Assembly (NCBI GenBank): GCA_047967505.1
Contig: CM106540.1
DNA length: 64,000 nucleotides
Strand: one strand, 5' to 3'
Source of the DNA: Dipteris shenzhenensis
Lineage: Eukaryota; Polypodiophyta; Polypodiopsida; Gleicheniales
The notes under the pieces were generated by a model. That model ran no database searches and had not been told where the DNA came from. It saw only the letters and a program-made list of their open reading frames with translations. Shown piece after piece: positions 36,942-49,270 of the stretch; positions within the stretch are counted from its first letter, which is position 1; each line of letters starts with the position of its first letter. The position numbers and the translations under genes are program-made.

Positions 36942-39900
36942 CTATGCTTTGATACATACGCTCTGTGGAATCTTGATCTTCTTGGGTCTATTTATGGATT
37001 TTGATGTCCATGACCAGACAATTGCATCAATACACTCCCATACCTGTGGATCCAACCTATTCTCTGCCCAATACTTGTTCCAGCAATCAACATAGGCATC
37101 TGCATCACTGAGCCCCTTTCTCTTAACTGATGGTGCCCAATACTGAATTAATAATTTCTTGAAATTAGGAGAAGCAGCATCCATCTCGGCACTTGATATG
37201 GCAACCCCAAGCCATATGGGGTATATAGGATCTGATGGCCTCACCAAGATGAAGTCACCTTGCTTAACATCCACCATTGGTCTAAACTCTTCCCTCAGCT
37301 TACCTTTTAGAGGCCCACAATAGTGATCATTCCATTCCTCATAGCCTTGGAAATCATTAATGCAAGCATCTATATCATCCTCCAATGTAATCCTTTATCA
37401 CTGATATTACTTGCAAGTGATCTCTCACAAATGCAGCCATTGGCAGTATATCCGGACAACGTGTTGGCAACAATGATCGACCCTCACTATCTTTCTTCCA
37501 TAGCTCAATTCCCCCTTCAATGGGCATCCAATTCGGTGATTTTGGATGCACCTTGTACTGCATCATTGGTATGTCACCTTGCATGTAAAATCGAAATTGT
37601 AATGGCTTTGCATGTCCAACTAGCATTTCTTGCCCATCACATAGGTAGCCATCTACATAATCCTTGAAGTTAGGAACCCGTGTAAGAACAAATGGTGCCA
37701 GTGAAGATGATGTACATTTTTTGAATGTATCCATCAGATGCAGGAAAGTGAATGTTTGTCCCACCCGCAAGCTCTCAGAAAACCTGCTGAACATTGCATC
37801 AATGTCCTCATGTGTGTGCCCTACCATCAAGAAGCCCAGTTGAACTGTCTTGAAAATGCCCCTTACTACAAGAAGAGAAAGGTATGCAAACAAGTATCTA
37901 TTTTTGTTCTCAAACCCACAATTATCTAGTTGGAGTAGCAAGTTCTCTGGCAACTTTTGGAATGGTGGCTCAATAGCAACACTCCCCTCAAGAGGGTGGG
38001 TTTTCTCTTGTATTTGACGAAAAAAATTTCACACATGTGTCTGTAGCCCTTGCAATGGAAGTTGTCATGACCTCTGTGACAGACTTTGGGTCACTTTCCG
38101 ATACAATTTCTAGATTTGCATTTGTGATCGTGACATCTACATTTTCAGACAAGCTAGCTCCACTTATGGAAACATGTGCACCTTTAGAACTGTAATGGGA
38201 GTCCAAAGCGTTTCTTGAACATAGAGCATTCAAAAGGCGAGCATTGCTTCTAGGAATCCCATTGGTAGCAAGGTCTCCAAGGTCATGCATATCCATCCTC
38301 TCGAGGTTGCGCAAACAAATTGAGAGCGATCCAATCGTCAGGTTGGGATCAGATGGCCACAAACCATTGAGGGTGAAGTGTCCATAATGACTGTTTCCAT
38401 GCCCATGGGTAATCATTCCAATGAGTGAAACCTGTAATTGCCATGCAGAATCGATGTCCTTGGACCTCACCTGAAGTCTTGGAATTGCCATCTTTTTTTG
38501 GTCCATCTTATCATGGATTATGCATACATACTTTTTTGGATCCATCTCGGAGTACCTACGCCATGCATAGTATAAGTTCCTACAACTTTGTTGCTGTATC
38601 ATATGCATCTTTCTCTCTTCTGTCAGCGAATTGTGCTCATCTTGACTTTTTGTGGCTGCCAATTGAGCCTTGATCCGGCTGCACAAGCTACATTTAGAGA
38701 ATTCACTCGTCTTAGCAAGGGCTACATTTTTTAAGTCTGATTTCCAAATCCTGCCAAATGTGGATGTGGATAGGCTCTGATAACCACGTTGATTAAGTGA
38801 AGTGTTGACCTCTTGTAGGATGTCTATCTTCTTATACACTTGAGGTATCACTTGCTGTGTCTCTCTAGAACCATCCTGCATGGTTCTACTCTTGTGAGGC
38901 ATATGCTCTGTGCTATTATCCACAAAGTGTTGAATGAGAGCCCTTCCCATACCTATGTACTCCCTGCTCCCCCTCATAATCCCTGAATTGCCATGCACAT
39001 ATCGTTGCACACCACTCTCAAATTGCTCCCTGTATCGATAAAATGATGTCCTTGGAATTCCATGCATCTCATACCATGCTCTACAACACACATCCCGACC
39101 GTTTATCCTGAAGTTGTAGCATATCCTCCCTATGTAGTCATGATGCCAAGCCGTTGACAACACATCGTATATAAAGTTTGTACGAGACTCCAAGGAGCTG
39201 CCCCAAAAGTTCTTCCTTAGATTCATTAAGATATCTCGCTCTGCATGTTGGCAACACCTACTCCCACAACAATCGATGGAAGAAACCTGCTGCACCGAAT
39301 CTCTTTTCTTTGATGTTGGATCATCCCTTTTCAACATTTGATCATTGACCAACTCATCTATACCAGCAACGTGGTCCATGGGCACATATTGTTGCAATGG
39401 GCTTCCTTCAAGTAAGGTAATCTGCTTGATGGGCCACTTTACTAGGCTGAGAGAGCCGACATTTTGCATAGAAGACCCTGAGTCACTTCCTTTAATTTGT
39501 TCTTTCTTTTCAATACCCACACCAATGCAATCGTTACCCAATAGGTCAAAGCTTATAGAGTCTCCCAGGAAAATATATAAGATCGCACCTTCCCCCACGG
39601 TCTTTGTTTTGCTCTCATCCCATAAGACAACCTTTTTCTCTTTCTAAGATTCACGAATGAAATTGTGAGTTTCCAATGAAGAAACTGGCATTGCCTCAAC
39701 ATAAGGTCGCTCAGGCTCACTTGGTGTAGCTTCTTCAGTTACCGCATCATCTAAAGAATCACCAACATGTTTTAGAGAGCCCTTAGGCCACTTGACAAGG
39801 CTCCAAATTGCCTCACCAACAAGCACTGCATCCATAGTGGGAAATGGCAAGAGCATTTCACTATTGATAGACTTCTCCACTATCACCGATACATTTTTGT

Positions 39901-40014
39901 CCCAATCTTCACACCACTATAGTAGACCTCCGAAGCTATTGCACACACTCGACCAATTCCAACCACTTCATTCCCCACCATCATCATGACCTTCTCCCCG
40001 CTTCTGATAGCCAT
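36942..40014 (-). pseudogene. DUF7869-like protein, probable transposase of a poorly described DNA element; nearly intact
   Basis: Starting at the ATG at 40014, two similar N-terminal modules follow: EKVMMMVGNEVVGIG then AIWSLVKWPKGS, and KKVVLWDESK then VGSLSLVKWPIKQ. They resemble the DUF8039-like module of plant En/Spm-type proteins. The longest open part (37988-39598, 536 aa) has CCGSRCC, CCRAWYEMHGIP, TFGRIWKSDLK, KCSLCSRIK and HDKMDQKKMAIP. The next (37375-37953) has LQLDNCGFENKNRY and FLMVGHTHEDIDAMFSRF. The last (36942-37385) has the GDFILVRPSDP and W-rich tail. I recall this architecture as DUF7869 proteins; the spaced D, DN and HTHEDID motifs suggest an RNase-H/DDE fold (inference). 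It is broken by a frameshift near 39900, one in-frame TAG (about 39645), one extra T in a T7 run (about 38020) and a shift near 37385. Confidence 0.7.
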
Positions 40015-40386
40015 CCCCTGTCATTACGATTATGGAGAATTAATTATGAACAAATTACAACCAAAGAATTTCATAAGACCATCAAACATGTCCTTCTAGA
40101 GGGGAAGAATGGCATTGGTGCAAATCTCTATAAAGCATGAATGAGTCTATACAAAATTTTCATGAAAGCATGAATTATTTCCCTAAAAATTTTAGCAATT
40201 TGATAAAACTTTTTCTAAAGCATGAATTATTTTCACCATCATCATGACCTAATTCATGCATTTGATAGTAGCCATCCCCTCTCATTACGATGACAAGAAA
40301 TTGATTATGAACAAACTACAACCAAAGAATTTCATAAGACCAACAAAGTTGTCCTTGTAGCGGGGGGAGAATGTGCCATTCTCCAT
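40010..40386. repeat. Direct repeat of about 115 bp (40010-40123 and 40271-40386) covering the transposase-like start codon
   Basis: GCCATCCCCTGTCATTACGA at 40010 and GCCATCCCCTCTCATTACGA at 40271 begin copies that share CAACCAAAGAATTTCATAAG and end in the GAATGGCAT / GTGCCATTCTC words of the adjacent palindromic array. The first copy contains the complement of the gene's ATG. Between them a CATGAATTATTT word is also repeated. Confidence 0.85.
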
Positions 40387-40399
40387 GTGAATTTGGCTA

Positions 40400-41770
40400 A
40401 CCTATGGAGAATTGCATATCCCATCTTTGAAAAGGGGAATGGTGCCAGTGCCATTCTCCCCATGCATTGACTTGAGAAAAACATTTGTCTTCATAAGAGG
40501 AGAACAGACTAGTGCCATTCTTCCTTTGGAAGACAAAATTTTTACTTTGGACTTTGCCTTGGGAGAATGCCAATGGTGCCATGCTCGCTTTGCAAAGCCA
40601 AAATTTTATATTAGGACATTGCAATGGGAGAATGGCACTGGAGAATAGGAAAATGGAGAATGGCACTAGTGCCATTCTCCCATTGGAAAATGGAGAATGG
40701 CACTAGTGCCATTCTCCCAATGGAATGTCCCAATGGAATGTCCTAATTTTTTGGCTTTGTAATAGGAAAATGGAGAATGGCACTAGGAATAGGAAAATGG
40801 AGAATGGCACTAGTGCCATTCTCCCAATGGAATGTGCTAATTTTTTGGCTTTGTAATAGGAAAATGGAGAATGGGACTAGTGCCATTCTCCCATTGGAAA
40901 ATGGAGAATGGCACTAGTGCCATTCTCCCAATGGAATGTCCTAATTCAAAATTTTGGCTTCACAAAGGTAGAAGGGCACCAATGCCATTCTCCCATTGGA
41001 ATTAGTGGAATGTCAATCTATAGGTTTAGTGCCATTCTCCATTGTAATAGGAAAATGGAGAATGGCACTAGAAATAGGAAAATGGAGAATGGCACTAGTG
41101 CCATTCTCCCAATGGAATGTCCTAATTCAAAATTTTGGCCTCACAAAGGTAGAAGGGCACCAATGCCATTCTCCCATTGGAATTAGTGGAATGTCAATCT
41201 ATAGGTTTAGTTTGTCTAGATTACCACTAGCGGAGAATGGCAGTGATGCCAATCTCATGCTGGCAACTACATAATGACATTGAGATCATCAAACTCACAT
41301 GTGGAATGGAATCGAACACCACTCTCCTATGATCACAGTCTCTACTCCATAGATTTCATATGGATTTGTGTCAATCTCTGTGGAGAATGGTAGTGGTGCC
41401 AATGTCATACCATGAGCTGAAAACATGCACAAGGAATCCTAAACTCACATGTGCATTTGCACTTTTGCCATTATCCTACTGTAGCCAATAAAATTAGTGG
41501 AATGTCAATCTATAGGTTTAGTTTGTCTAGATTACCACTTGGGGAGAATGGCAGTGATGCCAATCTCATGCTGGCACCTACATAATGACACTGAGATCAT
41601 CAAACTCACATGTGCCATTTTGACTCTGTGAAGCCAAAACTTTGAATCTGGGAGAATGGCACTAGTGCCATTTCCCCTTTGCATAGCTAAGATTTGAATC
41701 AGGAAATCACAATGGGAGAATGGCACTGGTGCCATTCCCCCTTTGCAATGGGAGAATGGAAGTGGAGCAA
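40400..41770. repeat. Minisatellite array of perfect and near-perfect 24-bp palindromes (half-site GAGAATGGCACT)
   Basis: The 12-base half-site GAGAATGGCACT is followed directly by its own reverse complement (an ACTAGT centre) at 40656-40679, 40693-40716, 40800-40823, 40904-40927 and 41085-41108. Many imperfect copies and single half-sites lie around them (40441, 40867, 41652, 41720). Linking words TAGGAAAATG, CCCAATGGAATGTCCTAAT and AAAATTTTGGC also recur, and 40930-41050 and 41105-41220 are nearly the same. From 41220 the array shades into the second monomer type found at 45.8-49.3 kb. Open frames here are repeat products. Confidence 0.9.
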
Positions 41771-41815
41771 ATTTAAAAAAATTTAGCTTTGTAAAATGGG
41801 GAGATTGGAGGATGG

Positions 41816-41816
<1 letters not shown>

Positions 41817-41880
<64 letters not shown>
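41817..41880. repeat. (TG)32 microsatellite
   Basis: An uninterrupted alternating TG tract of 64 bases at the right edge of the palindromic array. Such tracts can adopt Z-DNA. Confidence 0.98.
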
Positions 41881-41882
<2 letters not shown>

Positions 41883-42172
41883 CGTGGTATTCATTTGAAA
41901 CCATACACTATTTTACTTCCATTTATTCATATATGTGGTAAAGTTGATCGATATTACTTTATGAAACCTAGCTCGTTATGTGAGTTCATTCACGTTAGTT
42001 TGGTTATGCTAGGTTGGTTAAGTTACAAATTTTTATGTTAGAGTATGTTTTTCTTGATCGAGGTCCAAGTAATTTAAAATTTTGCTTTTCGTATATCTCG
42101 CCGTCCTTGCTGCCTTGACTCAAGAGGTAAACTTACTGCCTAATACAATATTCTCCTGTACATTTCGTTGCG

Positions 42173-42177
<5 letters not shown>

Positions 42178-42218
<41 letters not shown>
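42178..42218. repeat. (TC)20 microsatellite
   Basis: Uninterrupted 41-base TC tract, 300 bp from the (TG)32 tract. Confidence 0.97.
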
Positions 42219-42223
<5 letters not shown>

Positions 42224-44186
42224 GCTTTGACCTCAGCTCTCAGACGTGCCCCTCTGTAGGCTGAAGTGCCCTTAACTTGGCAGCTTGAATGCTTATGCTG
42301 TTTTCACACTAGAGCTGCCTAAGTCCCTCTATGGTGCATTGAATGCATCTGTGCCATGGGTTGGATGGGGCGGGCAATCTTGCCCATCCATGATGTGTGG
42401 GTGGTGCCCATGGTGCACCTGTGAGAGTAACTCCTTTTGAATAAAAGTGCACTTGAATTATGTCCTTAATCTACTTGATCTAGATGCTTAATGTTTTAGA
42501 ATTATCATTCTTAACCCCTAGCCCATCAATTTCTTAAGAAGCACTCTTTAAGGAAATCATCCTCAAGCCACTGTTGTCTTCCGTGGACGACTTCTATGTT
42601 CACCTTCTCAAGCACTTCTCATTCTCTCTCTACTATGCCAAAGTCACTAATGAACTTCACAAGTGGTCATGCTTGCATTTCATTTAGTAGAAATAATTAT
42701 AAAGTTTTCATAACATGTATCTTTATGGGAGTTGTATCAAGCGACAAACTAGTTAGGTTGTGTATATTAGTCTTGTCAAAGGAGGAAGTTCACCTCAATA
42801 AGAATTTGGAAATATAGTAGCACATGAGTCATAACATCGCAAGCCTTATAGAAAGGCTTTATGCACAACCAACTAGATTGTCCTAATGCAGCGGCTTAAA
42901 TTTTATGGTCAAGCCATTGACAATCTCGATAAGTGCCCTTCAAATAGATTTTCCCTGTTGACACAGCTAACCTTTCATTGCAACCTAGCCATAAATTGTT
43001 TAAAAAGTGTTAAATTGCACTTTTATCCTCAACATGTGGATTATAAGGAATAGTCATTATCCACTAAGATGTATATTTACCCTCATCTTCATTTTCTAAT
43101 GTAGTGTACAATTAGTCATCTTGTCCCCTCTCTCTCACCCCTATCTTTATATCAACCCATGGTGTTCTTCTCCCCCCATAGTGTCTCTCTCTTGTAAGCC
43201 CTTGGTTTTGTTATGCTCCAAAGCCCTCCCTCTACAACATTGCCCATCTTCACCATTTCTTTGAGTAGTATAGTTCCCATTTATATTTGAGAGCTCTAGA
43301 GCTTGATTGTAGGAGCCCCCTAGGAACTCATTTTCTTGTTGTTTGAAATTTATGTTTGATAGGATTTGTGTGTGGAATTCCCTTCTATGAGAGAGAGAGA
43401 GGCAGAGGTTTGTGAATTTGCACAAAGATGACTTCTACATCACTATGAGTATGTCTAGACAACATTGACTATATTTTTATGTGTTGCTCTTGAAGCTTGC
43501 ATTCTAAACTCCAATGAGAACTTATTTCAAGCTAAGTAGTTATTAAAGTACATTCTTATGCTCTTGAAAAGACTGTAGTTCTTATCAAGGCCTATTACAA
43601 GAGGCTTCTAGAGCCTTGTGTGGTTTATGGAGCCCAAGTGTATACTTGAAGCTCAATGACACATCTCTAACTTCGTTACATTAAAAAAAAAGTGCATAGG
43701 TAGGATATATTAAACGTGTTAAATTTTTTTTTAAACGAAATGCAAAAGGTTAAACTAATGAAGGTAAAAAATTGAAAAACCGTAGTACCTTCTCTTTCAT
43801 TTCGCTCGTTGCCCTATGTTGATTGCCTCGCATGCCATGCTGCTGTGGATCCCCTCGTGCACGTAGATTCCTCAAGCGTAGTTCTCACAAGTAAATCTTG
43901 CCAGTGCGTCTCCACTTTCCTTGCCCCTTTGCTTTTTGGGTTCCTCCCTTTAGCTTACCTTTCTTCTGCCTTTCGCTTCATCAAGCTCGCCCTGCCTTTC
44001 GCTTCATCTACTCAAGCTCGCCTGTTTTGGGCTCGCTTTTCATGTCTCTTTGCTTTTTTTCTTCCCCGTCCATATGGAAATTGCTGTGCATCCAAAGATA
44101 TGAAGGGATTCGCCCAAAAACGGAATCAATTCCTGCGTTTCGCCACCTCCATCTTTACGCGTTTGGTCATGCTCACCGTTCTTGTT
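42219..44186. other. No supported gene
   Basis: The longest forward frame (43809-44228) is rich in Phe, Leu and Ser with no recognised motif. A short internal duplication (CCTTTCGCTTCATC) lies at about 43970-44010. Composition becomes somewhat more GC-rich from 43.8 to 44.9 kb, so an unrecognised gene or 5' region cannot be excluded. Confidence 0.35.
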
Positions 44187-44273
44187 GTACTTAAGTCGCT
44201 TCGAGCCTTCATGCAGTTGCTCTCTTAGCCGTACTTAAGTCGCTTGAGCCTTCATGCAGGTGCTCTCTTAGAT
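44187..44273. repeat. 43-bp tandem duplication
   Basis: GTACTTAAGTCGCTTCGAGC and GTACTTAAGTCGCTTGAGCC begin the two units, both ending GCTCTCTTAG. Confidence 0.9.
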
Positions 44274-45050
44274 GTAATCCCCTGACAAAACTTTCGTATG
44301 CTACAATTTTTTGCTATTTGATTAACGTACGCTTTGTTGTTCTCAGATGCGGCAAGAAGGTGTTCGACGAGACTGCCATGGACGTTTTTCCTCAAGCGTA
44401 TCTTTTTCTCAAGGCTCTCACAGAGTCTGAGCATAGACTCTAAGATAGGAGTGGCTATGGTGGGGAGTTGGCTATGGCGAATCCAACTATGGAAAGCTTA
44501 ATAAGATATAGGAATTGGCTATGGCGAATCCAAAGGAGCGCTTCGTTCGTGGACGCCTCCTTAAAGAATAGAAAATCAGCGCTTCATTCATAGTAGCGAG
44601 TCTTGGATCAAGTGCATCGAGCAGTAAGAGTCCGTCACGGGTATATCTCTCCTCTCTTTCTTTAAACCCTCCTATTATCTTGTTGCCTCGATGGTGGAGG
44701 AGGAAGCCAAATTGCAAGAAAGAAAGCAAAAAATCCAAACATTAAAGAGGAAGCTACCGAACTGATTGAGTGTCAATTGTGTTGTTTCCTTCCAGCTCCA
44801 TCAACTTCGCAGCTCCGGTGGAGTTCAAGCTGCCGAGCCATTGGTTGCCTTCTTGCCTCAAGACTCTCCGTGCGAGCTGTGGTGAGTAAAACTCTGAGAC
44901 TCTGAGACTCCTCTCCAATTTGTTTGGAATGAATAGAAAGTGAATGAGGGAAAGGCATCAATTGAAATGAGAGAAAAGGTCTTGATTTGTCTGAAATGTA
45001 GATTTGAAAGTTAAAAGTGATAGTTTAAAACTACTAAATAATTCAAATTT
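44274..45050. other. No supported gene; small duplications
   Basis: GGCTATGGCGAATCCAA recurs at about 44470 and 44519, beside GCGCTTCATTC/GCGCTTCGTTC words. Short frames on both strands show nothing recognisable. Confidence 0.35.
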
Positions 45051-45735
45051 TGAAATATAGCTCTTCCCGCCATTGAGCCCTTTTGAATTTTGGATATATA
45101 GAGTGGCACTTATGCCATTCTCTCCAATATTAAATTTAAATTCAAATTCATATTGATATTTTTAATTTCAATTTGTTTTTCAAATTGAAATTATTCTTTT
45201 GAAATTGTATTTCAAAACCTAAATTCTAGTTTTCAAATTTTGATTTCAAGTTAAACTTCAATCTCAATTTTGATTTTCATGATTGAATGGCAAATTTAGA
45301 GATTGAAGTTCTAATTTTAAATGGAGAATGGCACCAGTGCCATTCTCCAAGACCTCATAAGAAGTCCGTGAGAGTGGCACTAGTGCCAATATCCCTTGAG
45401 ATAAATAAAATTTTGAAATATAGCTCTTCCCGCCATTGTTCCCTTTTGAATTTGGATATATAGAGTGGCACATATGCCATTCTCTCCAATATTAAATTTA
45501 AATTCAAATTCAAATTATTCTGTTTGAAATTGTATTTCAAAACCGAAATTCTAGTTTTCAAATTTTGATTTCAAGTTAAACTTTAATCTCAATTTTGATT
45601 TTCATGATTGAATGGCAAATTTAGATATTGAAATTCTAATTTTAAATGGAGAATGGCACCAGTACCATTCTCCAAGTCCTCATAAGAAGTCCTTGAGAGT
45701 GACACTAGTGCCAATATCCCTTGAGATAAATTGAA
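45051..45735. repeat. Two-copy tandem repeat, period about 363 bp, carrying the GAGAATGGCACC half-site
   Basis: TGAAATATAGCTCTTCCCGC starts at 45051 and 45414. Both copies contain GAGTGGCAC..TATGCCATTCTC, an AT-rich centre and GGAGAATGGCACCAG followed by its near-complement. This ties the unit to the palindromic family at 40.4 kb. Confidence 0.9.
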
Positions 45736-45789
45736 AGACTTGCAACACTAGTCAAGATTTATGTGTAAGATTTGGTACCAAAATAAAAA

Positions 45790-48700
45790 TATCAATGATA
45801 CACTACCAGTAAAATCAATGGAATGCCAATCTACATGTTGAGTTTGTGCAGATTTCCACTAGGATCTACATAATGGAACTTAGATCCCCAAACTCACATG
45901 TGTATTGGAACCTAGCACCATTCTCCTATGATCACTGGAATACCCCTATGCACAAGGAATCCTAAGCTCACATGTGCATTGGCACTTTTGCCATTATCCT
46001 ACTGCAGCTAATAAAATTAGTGGAATGTCAATCTATAGGTTTAGTTTGTCTAGATTACCACTAGCAGAGAATGGTAGTGGTGCCAATCTCTTATTAGGCC
46101 CTAAGAAATGGCATTGAGAAGCCTAAACTCACATGTGCATTCTTCTATGTAGTGATCACTGTCTCTGCAGTGTAGAGATCATATGGAATTGTGTCAATCT
46201 CTTATTAGGCCTTGGAATGTCAATCTATAGGTTTACTTTGTCTAGACTACCACTAGTGGAGAATGGCAGTGATGCCAAACTCATGCTGGCACCTACATAA
46301 TGACACTGAGATCATCAAACTCACATGTGGAATGGAATCGGACACCACTCTCCTATGAGCACAGGAATACCCCTCCTAGAATAGTAGGGTAAACATTTGT
46401 CATTGAGAAGCCTAAACTCACATGTGCATTCTTCTATGTAGTCATCACTGTCTCTGCTGTGTAGAGATCATATGGAATTGTGTCAATCTTTGTGGAGAAT
46501 GCCACTAGTGGAGAATGGTAGTGGTGCCAATCTCATACCATGACCTGCAAACATGCACAAGGAATCCTAAACTCACATGTGCATTCTTCTATGTAGAGAT
46601 CACCGTCTCCACTGTGTAGAGATCATATGGAATTGTGTCAATCTCTGAGTTCATCAAACTCACATGTGGATTGGAATCAGACACCACTCTCCTATGATCA
46701 CTGGAATACCCCTCCTAGAATAGTAGGGTGAACATTTGTACAAGTGGAGAATGGTAGTGGTGCCAATCTCTTGTTAGGCCCCAAGAAATGGCATTGAGAA
46801 GCCTAAACTCACATGTGCATTCTTCTATGTAGTGATCACTATCTCCGCTGTGCAGAGATCATATGGAATTGTGTCAATCTCTATGGAGAATGCCACCAGT
46901 GGAGTAAACATTTGTACAAGTGGTGGCCCAAAGAAATGGCATTGAGAAGCCTAAACTCACATGTGCAGAGATCATATGGAATTGTACCAATCTCTATGGA
47001 GAATGCCACCAGTGAAGAATGGCAGTGGTGCCAATCTCATACCATGACCTGAAAACATGCACAAGGAATCCTAAACTCACATGTGCATTCTTCTATATAG
47101 TGATCACTGTCTCCGCTGTGTTGAGATCATATGCAATCCTAAACTCACATGCAAAAGAAGGGGAATTGTGTCAATCTCTGAGATCATCAAACTCACATGT
47201 GGATTGGAATCAGACACCACTCTCCTATGATCATGGGAATAGCCCTCCTAGAATAGTAGGGTGAACATTTGTACAAGTGGAGAATGGCAGTGGTGCCAAT
47301 CTCTTATTAGGCCCTAAGAAATGGCATTGAGAAGCCTAAACTCACATGTGCATTCTTCTATGTAGTGATCACTATCTCTGCTGTGCAGAGATCATATGGA
47401 ATTGTGTCAATATCTATTGAGAATGCCACCAGTGGAGAATGGCAGTGGTGCCAATCTCATACCATGACCTGATAACATGCACAAGGAATCCTAATCTCAC
47501 ATGTGCATTGGCACTTTTGCCATTATAGAATGCCACTAGTGGAGAATGGCAGTGGTGCACAAGGAATCCTAAACTCACATGTGCATTCTTCTATGTAGTG
47601 ATCACTGTCTCCACTGTGTAGTGATCATATGGAATTGTGTCAATCTCTGAGATCATCAAACTCACATGTGGATTGGAATCGAACACTAGTCTCCTATGAT
47701 CACTGGAATACCCCTCCTAGAATAGTAGGATAAACATTTGTACCAGTGGAGAATGGCAGTGCTGCCAATCTCTTATTAGGCCCTAAGAAATGTCATTGAG
47801 AAGCCTAAACTCACATGTGCATTCTTCTATGTAGTGATCACTGTCTCCGCTATGTAGAGATCATATGGAATTGTGTCAATATCTGTGGAGAATGCCACCA
47901 GTGGAGAATGGTAGTGGTGCCAATCTCATACCATGACCTTCAAACATGCACAAGGAATCCTAAACTCACATGTGCATTCTTCTATGTAGAGATCACTGTC
48001 TCCGCTATGTAGAGATCATATGGAATTGTGTCAATCTCTGAGATCATCAAACTCACATGTGGATTGGAATCGGACACCACTCTCCTATGATCACTGGAAT
48101 ACCCCTCCTAGAATAGTAGCGTAAACATTTGTACAAGTGAAGAATGGCAGTGGTGCCAATCTCTTATTAGGCCCTAAGAAATGTCATTGAGAAGCCTAAA
48201 CTCACATGTGCAGAGATCATATGGAATTGTGCCAATCTCTGTGGAGAATGCCACCAGTGGAGAATGGTAGTGGTGCCAATCTCATACCATGACCTAAAAA
48301 CATGCACAAGGAATCCTAAACTCACATGTGCATTGGCACTTTTGCCATTATCCTAGTGCCATTCTCCGCTAGTGGTAATGTGCATTCTTCTATGTAGTGA
48401 TCACTCTCTCCTCTGTGTAGAGATCATATGGATTTGTGTCAATCTCTGTGGAGAATGCCACCAGTGGAGAATGGCAGTGGTGCCAATCTCATACCATGAC
48501 CTAAAAACATGCACAAGGAATCCTAAACTCACATGTGCATTGGCACTTTTGCCATTATCCTACTGCCATTCTCCGCTAGTGGTAATGTGCATTCTTCTAT
48601 GTAGTGGAATGTCAATCTATAGGTTTAGTTTGTCTAGATTACCACTAGCGGAGAATGGCAGTGGTGCCAATCTCTTATTAGGCCCTAAGAAATGGCATTG

Positions 48701-49270
48701 AGAAGCCTAAACTCACATGTGCAGAGATCATATGGAATTGTGTCAATCTCTGTGGAGAATGCGATCAGTGGAGAATGGCAATGGTGCCAATCTCATACCA
48801 TGACCTGAAAACATATAAAGGAATCCTAAACTCACATGTGCATTCTTCTATATAATGATCACTGTCTCCACTGTGTAGAGATCATATGGAATTGTGTCAA
48901 TCTCTAGGATCATCAAACTCACATGTGGAATGGAATAGGACACCACTCTCCTATGATCACTGGAATACCCCTCCTAGAATAGTAGGGTAAACATTTGTAC
49001 AAGTGGAGAATGGCAGTGGTGCCAATCTCTTATTAGGCCCTAATAAATGGCATTGAGAAGCCTAAACTCACATGTGCATTCTTCTATGTAGTGATCACTG
49101 TCTCCGCTGTGTAGAGATCATATGGATTTGTGTCAATCTCTGTGGAGAATGCCATCAGTGGAGAATGGCAGTGGTGCCAATCTCATACCATGACCTGAAA
49201 ACATGCACAAGGAATCCTAAACTCACATGTGCATTGGCACTTTTGCCATTATCCTACTGCCGTTCTCCAA
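45790..49270. repeat. Satellite-like array, complex unit of about 350-500 bp, related to the palindromic family
   Basis: Recurring blocks: CTAAACTCACATGTGCATTC, GTAGTGATCACTGTCTCCGC, AGAGATCATATGGAATTGTG, GGAGAATGGCAGTGGTGCCA, CATGACCTGAAAACATGCAC and CCTCCTAGAATAGTAGGGT. The last block is at about 46370, 46710, 47245, 47715, 48105 and 48970. Blocks are shuffled and partly deleted between units, so spacing is irregular. Repeated short open frames beginning MCILLCSDH are repeat products, not genes. The array ends at 49265, 0.6 kb before the SET gene. Confidence 0.9.

Noticed and set aside
43809-44228. 139-codon forward ORF
   Set aside because: No motif, low-complexity Phe/Leu/Ser composition, and an internal duplicated word; no splice or promoter support.
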